Source of the DNA: an uncultured Oscillospiraceae bacterium | GTDB lineage: Bacteria > Bacillota > Clostridia > Oscillospirales > Ruminococcaceae | Direction: 5' to 3' | Assembly (NCBI GenBank): GCA_900546885.1 | Contig: UREN01000010.1 | Span: 1 to 44,479, forward strand | DNA length: 44,479 nucleotides | Shown: positions 32,000 through 39,315 of the stretch, piece by piece | How positions within the stretch are numbered: the first letter of the stretch is position 1 | Layout of the letters: every line of letters begins with the position of its first letter | Notes under the pieces: generated by a model | What the model saw: only the letters and a program-made list of their open reading frames with translations | What the model was told of the DNA's origin: nothing | Database searches by the model: none | Translations under genes and position numbers: made by a program

Positions 32000-32242
32000 A
32001 TGAAACACTTTTTGAAACAGCATGCGGGCGCATGCTTCCTGGCGGCCTTTGCGGCTGTGGGCCTGGCCTTTGGCCTTGGGTATTACTTTGTGGTGGGCTG
32101 TGCGCTGGGCACATGCCCCATTACTTCGAACCCTGTGGCTTCGGCGCTGTACGGCGGCGTGATGGGGTTTTTGCTGGGGTATATCCTGCTTCCGCAGCGC
32201 TGGGGCGCCGCGCGGGAAAACACGAATGGTTCTGAAAACTGA
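32000..32242 (+). CDS. Small membrane protein, DUF6132-like
   Basis: An 80-residue protein with two membrane helices. The connecting segment GCALGTCPITSNPVASALYGG is characteristic of the DUF6132 group, which is often found beside thioredoxin or rhodanese genes. Its two cysteines (CALGTC) could take part in thiol chemistry or sulfur transfer at the membrane; that is inference. ATG 32000 has GGAAAGGGGAAA upstream, and an upstream open stretch lacks such a site. It lies in one unit with trxA, closed by a strong terminator. Confidence 0.78.
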   Translation: MKHFLKQHAGACFLAAFAAVGLAFGLGYYFVVGCALGTCPITSNPVASALYGGVMGFLLGYILLPQRWGAARENTNGSEN

Positions 32243-32259
32243 ATAATATTTAGAAAAAC

Positions 32260-32300
32260 ACACCCCGTGGCAGGGAACCCTGCCGCGGGGTGTTGTTTTT
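32260..32300 (+). terminator. Terminator after trxA unit
   Basis: ACACCCCG (32260-32267) with CGGGGTGT (32286-32293), and inside it GGCAGGG with CCCTGCC, loop AA plus closing pairs, followed by TGTTTTT. Confidence 0.85.
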
Positions 32301-32339
32301 GCCTGGGAAAAAGCGGCCATGTAAGAAGAGCGGCCGGCT

Positions 32340-33749
32340 TCAGCCGTGCTGTGCGCATGCCTCTTCGGCCGCGCGTGCCATGGCCTGTGCGGCCGGCCGG
32401 ATATCCTGCTGGGCCAGGCCGCCAAAGCCCAGCACCAGCGCCGGGCCGGCCTCGCTGCACCTGCCTGTGTGGAAATAGGCGCTCAGCGGGCAGGCAAGCA
32501 CGCCGTGGCACCGCATGGCGTCGGCCAATGCTTTGCCTGTGCAGGGGCAGGCAAGGCGCAGCACAAAGTGAAGGCCGGTATGCGCGTTTTCAATGCGCGG
32601 CGAAAACGGGGCCAGCGCTTCCAGAAGGGCTGCGCACACGGCATCCCGCTTGCGGCGGTAGGCCGCGCGCAGGCGCGCCTGATGGCGCGCATACTGCCCC
32701 GTCTCCAAAAAACGGCACAGCGTCTGCTGCTCAATGCGCCCTACCGTGCACGAATAAAAGCCAAAGCGGCTGAAAAATGCGCTCAGCAGTGCGGGCGGAA
32801 GCACCAGATAACCAATGCGCACCGCCGGGGCAATGCCGCGCGAAAAGGTGCCGATATAAATCACCTGCTGCGGCCCCAGGCTTTGCATGGCGGGCAAAGG
32901 GCGTCCATCCAGGCGGAATTCGCTGTCGTAGTCATCCTCGATGATAAAGCGCCCTTCGCGCTGTGCGGCCCACTGCAAAAGCCGGGTGCGCCGCCCCACG
33001 GGCATGGTGGCCCCGGTGGGGAACTGATGGCTGGGTGTCACATAGGCCAGCGCAGCGCCGCTGGCGGCAAGGGCGGCGGGTTGCATGCCGTGCGCATCCA
33101 CCGGCACATAGGCCACAGTGGCGCCGCAGTTTGCCAGCACGCGCGGCGTGCGGGTGTAGCCGGGCTCTTCCACCGCAAACACGGCGCCCGGAAACAGCTG
33201 GGCAAGCAGGCCTGTCAGGTATTCACTGCCTGCGCCCACTACAATTTGCCGGGGCTCGGCGCGCACGCCGCGGAATTCTGCCAAATGGGTGGCAATGGCC
33301 TGACGCAGGGCTTCATCGCCCTGCGCACAGCCTGCGCGCAGCACGGCCTCATCCCCCGCCAGCACCTGCCTTTGCAGCCTGCGCCAGGCGGCAAAGGGGA
33401 ACAGGGTGGTGTCCACACGCCCGGTGGAAAAATCGAAGCGCGGCGGTGTTTGCACCGGCTCGGCCGGGGATGGTGCGGGGGTAACCGGGCGCTGCAGCGC
33501 CGAAAGGCTGCACACACGAAACCCGCTTCGCGGTTTTGCCTCCAGATACCCCTCTGCCACCAGCATGGCGTAGGCCGTTTCCACCGTGCTGATGCTTACG
33601 CCCACATCCTGCGCCAGGCGGCGCTTTGAGGGCAGTTTTTCCCCTGCGGCCAGCGCCCCACTGCGGATGGCGGCGGCAAAATAAGCGTAAATCTGTTCGT
33701 AAAAAGGCGTTTTCTCGCCAGCTTTCAGCCGGATGACGGCGTGCTCCAT
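32340..33749 (-). CDS. MocR/PdxR-like regulator (GntR helix-turn-helix plus aminotransferase-like domain)
   Basis: A 469-residue protein. Residues about 1-80 form a GntR winged helix (FYEQIYAYFAAAIRSGAL, LPSKRRLAQDVGVSISTVETAY). Residues about 105-465 form a fold type I aminotransferase domain with VEEPGYTRTP, PSHQFPTG and IIEDDYDSEF. The position that normally holds the PLP-binding lysine (consensus GTFSK) reads GTFSRG here: residue 304 is Arg, codon at 32838-32840. It diverges from an ECF S-component gene, an arrangement seen for PdxR and vitamin B6 uptake. Start 33749 has AAAGGAGG upstream. Effector binding may differ from that of lysine-bearing relatives. Confidence 0.9.
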   Translation of the reverse strand: MEHAVIRLKAGEKTPFYEQIYAYFAAAIRSGALAAGEKLPSKRRLAQDVGVSISTVETAYAMLVAEGYLEAKPRSGFRVCSLSALQRPVTPAPSPAEPVQTPPRFDFSTGRVDTTLFPFAAWRRLQRQVLAGDEAVLRAGCAQGDEALRQAIATHLAEFRGVRAEPRQIVVGAGSEYLTGLLAQLFPGAVFAVEEPGYTRTPRVLANCGATVAYVPVDAHGMQPAALAASGAALAYVTPSHQFPTGATMPVGRRTRLLQWAAQREGRFIIEDDYDSEFRLDGRPLPAMQSLGPQQVIYIGTFSRGIAPAVRIGYLVLPPALLSAFFSRFGFYSCTVGRIEQQTLCRFLETGQYARHQARLRAAYRRKRDAVCAALLEALAPFSPRIENAHTGLHFVLRLACPCTGKALADAMRCHGVLACPLSAYFHTGRCSEAGPALVLGFGGLAQQDIRPAAQAMARAAEEACAQHG

Positions 33750-33780
33750 GGCAACCTCCTTTGTGCGGAAAGAGACTGAT

Positions 33781-33800
33781 TGATAAACTGGCCTGATAAA
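33781..33800. promoter_or_regulatory. Direct repeat, candidate MocR operator
   Basis: TGATAAA occurs at 33781-33787 and again at 33794-33800, 13 bases apart, with ACTGGCC between. MocR regulators commonly bind direct repeats, and CTGG-containing sites are known for this family as I recall. It lies 32 bases upstream of the MocR start. Confidence 0.35.
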
Positions 33801-33841
33801 AAATTTAAAAATTGGATATTTTGAGCATACCAAATTGCGGG

Positions 33842-33847
33842 TACAAT
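33842..33847 (+). promoter_or_regulatory. -10 element for the ECF S-component gene
   Basis: TACAAT, with TTGAGC at 33821-33826 as a -35 only 15 bases away. The non-optimal spacing would suit an activator-dependent promoter. Confidence 0.35.
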
Positions 33848-33858
33848 TACCTTAACGC

Positions 33859-33893
33859 CTTTTGCGGGCTGTGTCAAGCCGCAGAGGCAAAAG
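33859..33893 (+). other. 5' leader hairpin before the ECF gene
   Basis: CTTTTGC (33859-33865) pairs with GCAAAAG (33887-33893), with a smaller inner stem. It is at the very start of the expected transcript and leaves the ribosome site free. It may stabilise the message. I recognise no riboswitch class. Confidence 0.3.
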
Positions 33894-33908
33894 AGGGGAG
33901 ATGCCGAT

Positions 33909-34451
33909 ATGCAGAAAAAAGAGCGTTTTACCGCCAGAAAGCTGGCGATTGTGGGCCTTTTGAGCGCGCTGGTGTTCGTATCCAGCTGGATGCAAATTGA
34001 GGTGGGCCCTGCGCGGTTTCATCTTGGCAACGGGTTCTGTGCGCTGGCGGGCCTTCTGTTCGGCCCGCTGACGGGCGGCCTTGCCGCGGGGTTTGGCAGC
34101 ATGCTGTTCGATTTGACAAACCCGGCCTATATCTCCGGCTGCCTTATCACCTTTGCCACCAAATTTGTCATTGGTTATTTGGCTGGGCTGGTTGCCCACA
34201 AGGGGCCAGTGAGCACAAAAAAGGATATTCTGGGCACGCTGGCAGGCAGTGTTGCTTATATTGTGCTGTACATGGCAAAATCGTTTGTGGAAATGTATTG
34301 GATAGAAGGGCAGGCCATGGGCGCCGTGCAGGTGCGGCTTGTGGCAAAGCTTTCGGCATCCTGTGTGAATGCGGTGGTGGCGCTGGTGGTGGCAACGCTG
34401 CTGGCCGCAGCGCTGCGCCCTGCGCTGCACCGCGCAAAAATATTGGCGTGA
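33909..34451 (+). CDS. ECF transporter S component, vitamin uptake (candidate pyridoxine-type)
   Basis: A 180-residue membrane protein with five or six helices. The N-terminus FTARKLAIVGLLSALVFVSSW and FHLGNGFCALAGLLFGPLTGGLAAGFGS are typical of ECF substrate-binding subunits. It would associate with the shared EcfA/EcfA'/EcfT module encoded elsewhere. The adjacent divergent MocR gene suggests a vitamin B6 compound as substrate; sequence alone does not prove this. ATG 33909 has GAGGGGAG 8 bases upstream. Confidence 0.85.
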   Translation: MQKKERFTARKLAIVGLLSALVFVSSWMQIEVGPARFHLGNGFCALAGLLFGPLTGGLAAGFGSMLFDLTNPAYISGCLITFATKFVIGYLAGLVAHKGPVSTKKDILGTLAGSVAYIVLYMAKSFVEMYWIEGQAMGAVQVRLVAKLSASCVNAVVALVVATLLAAALRPALHRAKILA

Positions 34452-34492
34452 TGAAGATTTTCTGTGCAAAGCCCTGAAATCTGGCGGCGAGA

Positions 34493-34537
34493 AAACCGTC
34501 GAATTGCAGAAAGCGTGAATTTTCGGTTTCTTTTTGT
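34493..34537 (+). terminator. Possible terminator after the ECF gene
   Basis: AAACCG pairs with CGGTTT across a 26-base interior with AATT/AATT pairing, then CTTTTTG follows. The stem is weak. Confidence 0.35.
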
Positions 34538-34549
34538 GGGAGAATGGTG

Positions 34550-34555
34550 TAGAAT
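34550..34555 (+). promoter_or_regulatory. -10 element for the SGNH hydrolase gene
   Basis: TAGAAT with a poor -35 (TTTCTT, 34527-34532) at 17 bases. Confidence 0.35.
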
Positions 34556-34588
34556 AGACATTACACTATTTCGCCCGGAGGAAGAGCC

Positions 34589-35809
34589 TTGAAACAGTTG
34601 CAACATGTTTTTACGCTGCTGAAAAAGGAATGGGCCGCTTATGTGGCACGCCTGAAAAAAGGCAGCCTTGTCGATATTGCCATTCTGGTTACAGCGGTGC
34701 TTCTGGTGGCCATGCTGCTGGCTATTCTGATTTTTTCCCTTCTGGGCAGGCAAAAGCCGGCCGGGCTGCCCAGCTCGGCTTCCGGCCTGGTGGACGCGGC
34801 CGAGTCGGGGTATGACAAGGACGCCAACAAAATCATCAGTTCCGAATTTGACGGCGTCATCCTTGCGGAAACAGAAGACGCGGGCGAAGAATATGTAGAC
34901 AACACGCTGTTTATTGGCGATTCCAACACCTACCGCATGGTGGCCATGGGCAAAACCACCTGGCAGAACAACCTTTCTGCCGTGGGCATGGGCATCGGGC
35001 ATGTCACCGGCTCGCGCTGCATGTATTTCAGCGGCTATTCCTCGCCTGTGACGGTGGTGCAGGCTGTAAAGATGATGCAGCCGCAGCGCATCATCATCAC
35101 CTATGGCACCAACAACACGGCCGAAAGCACAGAGACATTCATTCAGTGGTACCGCACCGCGCTGCAGCAGATTCATGAGGCATACCCGTATGCGGATATC
35201 ATCATCAACTCAATTCCTCCGGTGGCGCAAAGGCGAAGCTACCCCAACATTACGATGAAGACCATTGATGCCTTCAACAAAGCCCTGGTAGAGATGGCAA
35301 AGGAGGAAGGCTATACCTTCCTGAATTCGGCCGAGGTGCTGAAGGATTCTACGGGTTATGCCAAAGCGGAATATATGGAGAGCTCGGACGGCATCCACCT
35401 CAGCCGCGAGGGCATGGATGTGCTGTTCGATTATATCCGCACGCACGCCCATGAAACAGAGGATACGCGCCCTGCGCTGGAAAATGTGCCCACGCACATT
35501 GCCACCCCGGAAGAGTTCTTTGTGCCAAAGGCAACCCCTTCGCCAGATTCTTCCTCTGCTCAGGCCACGGCCACGCCCAGCCCGTCGCCCACGGCGACCC
35601 CCACGGCCACGCCGTCGCCAACCCCCACGCCCACGCCGGCTGCAACCGCGACGCCTACGCCGCCGGCCCAGACGCCTGCGCCGCCTACGCAGGAACCCAC
35701 GCCTGCGCCAACACCGCCTGTTCAAGAGCCCACGCCTGTGCCCACGCCGCCGTCTGTCCCCACAGACTCTGTCTCTTCTTCAGGAAGTGGAGTGGTAAGT
35801 GGCGGGTAG
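34589..35809 (+). CDS. Membrane-anchored SGNH/GDSL-type hydrolase with Pro/Thr-rich tail
   Basis: A 406-residue protein. Residues about 27-52 are a single membrane anchor after a basic cytoplasmic N-terminus. The extracytoplasmic SGNH domain spans about 100-290: block I FIGDSN (S112), block III YGTNN (about 172-176) and the catalytic pair D267 and H270 in SSDGIHLS. Residues about 315-395 form a low-complexity Pro/Thr/Ala tail, a likely wall-spanning or glycosylated stalk. There is no LPXTG. SGNH proteins of this layout often remove O-acetyl groups from wall or capsule polymers; the substrate is unknown. The start is a TTG (34589) with GGAGG 8 bases upstream. Confidence 0.8.
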   Translation: MKQLQHVFTLLKKEWAAYVARLKKGSLVDIAILVTAVLLVAMLLAILIFSLLGRQKPAGLPSSASGLVDAAESGYDKDANKIISSEFDGVILAETEDAGEEYVDNTLFIGDSNTYRMVAMGKTTWQNNLSAVGMGIGHVTGSRCMYFSGYSSPVTVVQAVKMMQPQRIIITYGTNNTAESTETFIQWYRTALQQIHEAYPYADIIINSIPPVAQRRSYPNITMKTIDAFNKALVEMAKEEGYTFLNSAEVLKDSTGYAKAEYMESSDGIHLSREGMDVLFDYIRTHAHETEDTRPALENVPTHIATPEEFFVPKATPSPDSSSAQATATPSPSPTATPTATPSPTPTPTPAATATPTPPAQTPAPPTQEPTPAPTPPVQEPTPVPTPPSVPTDSVSSSGSGVVSGG

Positions 35810-35847
35810 CGCCAGGGCCACTGCAGTTACTTAGATGCTTCCCCTTC

Positions 35848-35877
35848 GGGGCCCTGCTTTTTTGCAGGGCCCTTTTT
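35848..35877 (+). terminator. Terminator after the SGNH hydrolase gene
   Basis: GGGCCCTGC (35849-35857) pairs with GCAGGGCCC (35864-35872), loop of six T, followed by TTTTT. Confidence 0.88.
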
Positions 35878-36008
35878 ATGTGCTTCGCGCGGCGGCCCCA
35901 TGAAAAGCCACCGCGCGAAAAGCAAAGAAAATGCGGTGTGCAGCGCGCCTGTTCCGCCGGCAGGGCCCGCCCGGCCCGGAAATGGCGGAAACCGGGCCCG
36001 GGCCCGGC
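35878..36008. other. Intergenic stretch, nothing recognised
   Basis: Part of the 358-base gap between the SGNH and CNNM genes. It is GC-rich, has no ribosome-site-supported frame, no repeat and no RNA that I recognise. Confidence 0.5.
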
Positions 36009-36038
36009 TTGACGCAGGCCGCTGCATTTTGTTATGAT
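36009..36038 (+). promoter_or_regulatory. Promoter for the CNNM gene
   Basis: TTGACG (36009-36014), an 18-base spacer, and TATGAT (36033-36038). The leader is about 120 bases. Confidence 0.65.
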
Positions 36039-36167
36039 TATTTTAATTCATACTGTGTGCAAAGGCGCTGCAAAGCCCGGTGAAGGCGCCGTGCACGCCA
36101 CACAGCCGTACGCCGCGCACCGGTGGGGGCGCACGGCCCATTGCAGAAAGAGGTCGATTTTTTCCAT

Positions 36168-37520
36168 ATGGACATATGGCCCAGTATCGTGCTCATCTTT
36201 ATTCTGATTTTCGTCAATGCCTTCTTTGCCATGAGCGAGATCGCCATCATTTCCATCAACTCCCAGAAGATGAAGCGCCTGGCAGAGGGCGGCAATAAGG
36301 CGGCGAAACGGCTGCTGGCCATCACAGACTCCCCTTCTGATTTTCTGGCGACAATTCAGGTTGGCGTAACCTTGTCCGGTTTTCTGAACTCTGCTGTGGC
36401 AGCGGACAATTTTGCGGGCCCCGTGGCGGGGGCGCTGGCATTTCTGCCGCTTCCCGCGGCGGTGCTGCGCAGCGTGGTGCTGGTGGTCATCACCATTATC
36501 ATCTCTTATTTCACCTTAATTCTGGGCGAGCTTGTGCCCAAGCGCGTGGCCATGAAAGACCCGGACGCCGTTGCCCTGAAGGTGGTGGGCATTGTGTGGG
36601 GCATGTACCGCGTGTGCCGGCCCTTTGTGCGCTTTTTGGCCTTCTCTACCAACCTTGTGCTGAAACTGTTCGGCATCGGGGCGGAAAATGAAGAAGAGCC
36701 TGTGGACGAAGAAGATATTCTGATGATGGTGGAGGCGGGCGAAGAGGCCGGCTCGCTGGAGCCGCACGAGCGCGCCATGATTGAGAATATCTTTGAATTT
36801 GACGATTTGCATGTCAGCGAGGTAATGACGCACCGCACCGAAATTGTGGCGGTAGAGCGCACGGCCCCTCTGGCTGCGCTGGTGGCCCTGCAGAAGGAAG
36901 AGCGCTATTCGCGCCTGCCGGTGTATGAGGGCGATTTGGACGATATTGTGGGTATCGTATACTTGAAAGACATCATCCCGGCGCTCAGCGGGGAAGATGA
37001 CGGGGCCAAGACGGCGGCAGATTTTATGCAGCCTGTGCTGTATGTGCCGGAGACGATGCGCTGCAGCGAGCTTTTGCGCCAGTTTAAAGAGAAAAAACAG
37101 CGCATGGCCGTGGTGGTGGACGAATACGGCGGCACCGAGGGCCTTGTAACCATGGAAGACCTTCTGGAGGCCATTGTGGGAAAAATAGACGATGGCCATG
37201 ATGAAGAGGGCGGCATTGTGCAGCTTTCCGAGAACTGCTGGGAGCTGGACGGTGAAGCCGAAGTGGACGATGTGGAACATCTGCTGGGCAGCGACCTGTT
37301 CGAAAACGACGATTCAGAGACGCTGAACGGTTTTATTACCAATATGCTGGGCCGTATTCCGGCGCAGGGCGAGGTGATTCCGCTGAAGTCGGACGAGTGG
37401 CTGTGCACCATTCTGGCCGCCAACCGGCGCTGCATTGAACGGCTGAAAATAGAGCGCGTGTTTCCACTGAGCCCAAAACAGCCGCATCCGGCGGATGAAA
37501 AAGAGAAAATAGAGAAATAA
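36168..37520 (+). CDS. CNNM/CorC-type membrane protein (DUF21, CBS pair, CorC_HlyC)
   Basis: A 450-residue protein. Residues about 1-190 form the DUF21 membrane domain (IFVNAFFAMSEIAIISINSQKM, ILGELVPKRVAMKDPD), about 205-335 a pair of CBS domains (EVMTHRTEIVAVERT, DEYGGTEGLVTMEDLLEAIVG), and about 355-440 the CorC_HlyC transporter-associated domain. The family exports Mg2+ or other divalent cations (MpfA in Staphylococcus), although it is often labelled hemolysin. The start is uncertain: ATG 36168 fits the family, with AAAGAGG rather far upstream (14 bases); TTG 36141 and GTG 36123 are in frame. Confidence 0.88.
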   Translation: MDIWPSIVLIFILIFVNAFFAMSEIAIISINSQKMKRLAEGGNKAAKRLLAITDSPSDFLATIQVGVTLSGFLNSAVAADNFAGPVAGALAFLPLPAAVLRSVVLVVITIIISYFTLILGELVPKRVAMKDPDAVALKVVGIVWGMYRVCRPFVRFLAFSTNLVLKLFGIGAENEEEPVDEEDILMMVEAGEEAGSLEPHERAMIENIFEFDDLHVSEVMTHRTEIVAVERTAPLAALVALQKEERYSRLPVYEGDLDDIVGIVYLKDIIPALSGEDDGAKTAADFMQPVLYVPETMRCSELLRQFKEKKQRMAVVVDEYGGTEGLVTMEDLLEAIVGKIDDGHDEEGGIVQLSENCWELDGEAEVDDVEHLLGSDLFENDDSETLNGFITNMLGRIPAQGEVIPLKSDEWLCTILAANRRCIERLKIERVFPLSPKQPHPADEKEKIEK

Positions 37521-37522
37521 GC

Positions 37523-37562
37523 CAATGCCGCCCGCAGAAATTGCGGACGGCATTGTTTTTTT
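37523..37562 (+). terminator. Terminator after the CNNM gene
   Basis: CAATGCCG-C-CCGCA (37523-37536) pairs with TGCGG-A-CGGCATTG (37542-37555) apart from one mismatch, followed by seven T. Confidence 0.88.
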
Positions 37563-37574
37563 GACTGTTTTTGA

Positions 37575-37602
37575 TTGAAAATGATTTCTGATGTGGTATG
37601 AT
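37575..37602 (+). promoter_or_regulatory. Promoter for deoR-fruK operon
   Basis: TTGAAA (37575-37580), 16 bases, then TATGAT (37597-37602) preceded by TGG. TGATT occurs twice around the -35 (37572-37576 and 37582-37586), a possible binding repeat for the encoded DeoR protein. Confidence 0.55.
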
Positions 37603-37648
37603 TAAAAACACCCCCGGCGCTAGAACAAAAAAGGAAGGCGATAGAACC

Positions 37649-38398
37649 ATGATGGCACAGCAGCGGTTCGAGCAGATTTTGGCATATGTGAACAGGCGGC
37701 GTGCGGCCAGCGTGGCCGAACTTTGCGCGGCCACCGGCGCGTCTGAGGCTACCATCCGGCGCGACCTTGCCGAACTTTCCCGCCTGGGGCATGTGCGCAA
37801 GGTGCACGGCGGCGCAGTGGCCCTGCGCCCTGCTTTTGAGGCGCAAGAGGCCGATGTGCGCACAAAAGCGCAGCTGCAGGTGCCGCAGAAAGATGCCATC
37901 GCCCGCTATGCAGCGGCGCAGGTGACAGATGAGGACCTGGTGTTTTTGGACGCAGGCACCACCACTTTGCACATGGTAGAGTATTTGGACGCCTCCAGGG
38001 CCACGTTTGTGACGAACGGCGTGGCCTGTGCGCGCCGGCTGGTGGAAAAGGGCCTGCGCGCCTATGTGCTGGGCGGCCTGCTGAAGCCGCGCACCGAAGC
38101 CGTGGTGGGCGGCGTTGCGCTGGAGATGATGGCAAATTATAACTTTACAAAGGCGTTTCTTGGCACAAACGGAATTTCGATGCAGCGGGGCTACACCACG
38201 CCGGACACGGAAGAGGCCTGCATCAAGGAAAAGGCGGTGCAGCGCGCGTTTGCCAGCTATGTGCTGGCCGATTCCACCAAATTTGGCAAGGCAGCGGCCA
38301 TTACGGTGTGCCCGCTGGAAAAGGCGCGCATCATTACCGACAGCCTGCCGGACGAGAGCTACCGCCGGTACACCGTGATTGAGGAGGTGCAGGTGTGA
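37649..38398 (+). CDS. DeoR family transcriptional regulator (FruR-like)
   Basis: A 249-residue sugar-phosphate-responsive repressor. The DeoR helix-turn-helix is at about residues 5-60 (ASVAELCAATGASEATIRRDLAELSRLGHVRKVHGGA). The sensor domain has DAGTTTLHMVEYL, the phosphate-binding motif, and TNGVACARRLVEKG. Its gene overlaps fruK by 4 bases, which points to fructose-1-phosphate as effector and to autoregulation of the operon. ATG 37649 has AAAGGAAGG upstream (about 11 bases); a second ATG follows at once. Confidence 0.88.
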   Translation: MMAQQRFEQILAYVNRRRAASVAELCAATGASEATIRRDLAELSRLGHVRKVHGGAVALRPAFEAQEADVRTKAQLQVPQKDAIARYAAAQVTDEDLVFLDAGTTTLHMVEYLDASRATFVTNGVACARRLVEKGLRAYVLGGLLKPRTEAVVGGVALEMMANYNFTKAFLGTNGISMQRGYTTPDTEEACIKEKAVQRAFASYVLADSTKFGKAAAITVCPLEKARIITDSLPDESYRRYTVIEEVQV

Positions 38399-39315
38399 TT
38401 TATACCGTCACATTGAACCCTGCGCTGGATTATGTGATGCGCCTGCCGCAGCTGCGCCAGGGCGAGGTGAACCGCGCACACAGTGAAGAAATTCAGCTTG
38501 GCGGGAAGGGAATCAACGTCTCGCGCGTATTAAGCGAGCTGGGCGAGGCCAGCACGGCGCTGGGGTTTATTGCCGGATTCACGGGTGACGCGCTGCAGCA
38601 GGGCCTGCGAGCCATGGGCCTGCACACCGATTTTGTGCGCCTGAAGCGCGGGGCCACACGCATCAATGTAAAGCTGAAGGCACAGGGCGAAACAGACATC
38701 AACGCCACCGGCCCTGCGGTAGATGAAACGGCGCTGGCCGCCCTGCTGCAAAAGCTGGACGCACTGAGCCCGGGCGACATGCTGGTGCTGGCGGGCAGTG
38801 TGCCCGCCGCTGTGCCCGCAGATATATACAAACAGATTCTGGCCCGCCTGCAGCCCCGCGGCGTGCCCGCTGTGGTGGACGCTGAAAAAGAGCTGCTGGC
38901 CGGGGCCCTGGCATACCGCCCGTTTTTGGTGAAGCCAAACCATTTAGAGCTGGGCGAGATGTTCGGCCAGCGCCTGCAAAGCGAGGCGGAGATACGCAGC
39001 TGCGCCGCCCGGCTGCAGGCGCGCGGCGCGCAGAATGTGCTGGTGTCCATGGCGGGCGAAGGGGCCCTGCTTTTGGATGAACACGGGCACTTTCACCGGG
39101 CGCACGCCCCCCGCGGCACGGTGCAAAATTCTGTGGGCGCGGGCGATGCCATGGTGGCCGGTTTTCTGGCGGGCTGGCAAAGGACGGGCAGCTATGCCCG
39201 CGCGCTGGAATGGGGCGTTGCCGCCGGCAGCGCCACGGCGTTTTCCTGCGGGCTTGCCACCAAGGGGCAGATTTGTGCGCTTTTAAACGCGACTTGCAGA
39301 AAGGAGCAGCCATGA
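38395..39315 (+). CDS. fruK: 1-phosphofructokinase
   Basis: A 306-residue PfkB-family kinase that phosphorylates fructose-1-phosphate to fructose-1,6-bisphosphate. MIYTVTLNPALDYVM, the substrate loop GGKGINVSRVL and the catalytic NSVGAGDAMVAGF are all present. The closely related tagatose-6-phosphate kinase is a second possibility, but the DeoR partner favours FruK. The start is a GTG overlapping the stop of the regulator gene (GTGA), with GAGGAGG upstream. No fructose PTS gene (fruA) is present next to it. The next gene overlaps its stop. Confidence 0.9.
   Translation: MIYTVTLNPALDYVMRLPQLRQGEVNRAHSEEIQLGGKGINVSRVLSELGEASTALGFIAGFTGDALQQGLRAMGLHTDFVRLKRGATRINVKLKAQGETDINATGPAVDETALAALLQKLDALSPGDMLVLAGSVPAAVPADIYKQILARLQPRGVPAVVDAEKELLAGALAYRPFLVKPNHLELGEMFGQRLQSEAEIRSCAARLQARGAQNVLVSMAGEGALLLDEHGHFHRAHAPRGTVQNSVGAGDAMVAGFLAGWQRTGSYARALEWGVAAGSATAFSCGLATKGQICALLNATCRKEQP

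Noticed and set aside
33750..33908. Riboswitch before the ECF gene
   Set aside because: Only one simple hairpin is visible and no conserved core of a known vitamin riboswitch is present.
35545..35760. CRISPR array or tandem repeat element
   Set aside because: The repetition comes from Pro/Thr/Ala codons in the tail of the SGNH hydrolase frame. There are no uniform repeats or unique spacers.
37598..37648. Earlier start for the DeoR gene
   Set aside because: The upstream ATG at 37598 lies within the -10 element, so it cannot be in the transcript in full.
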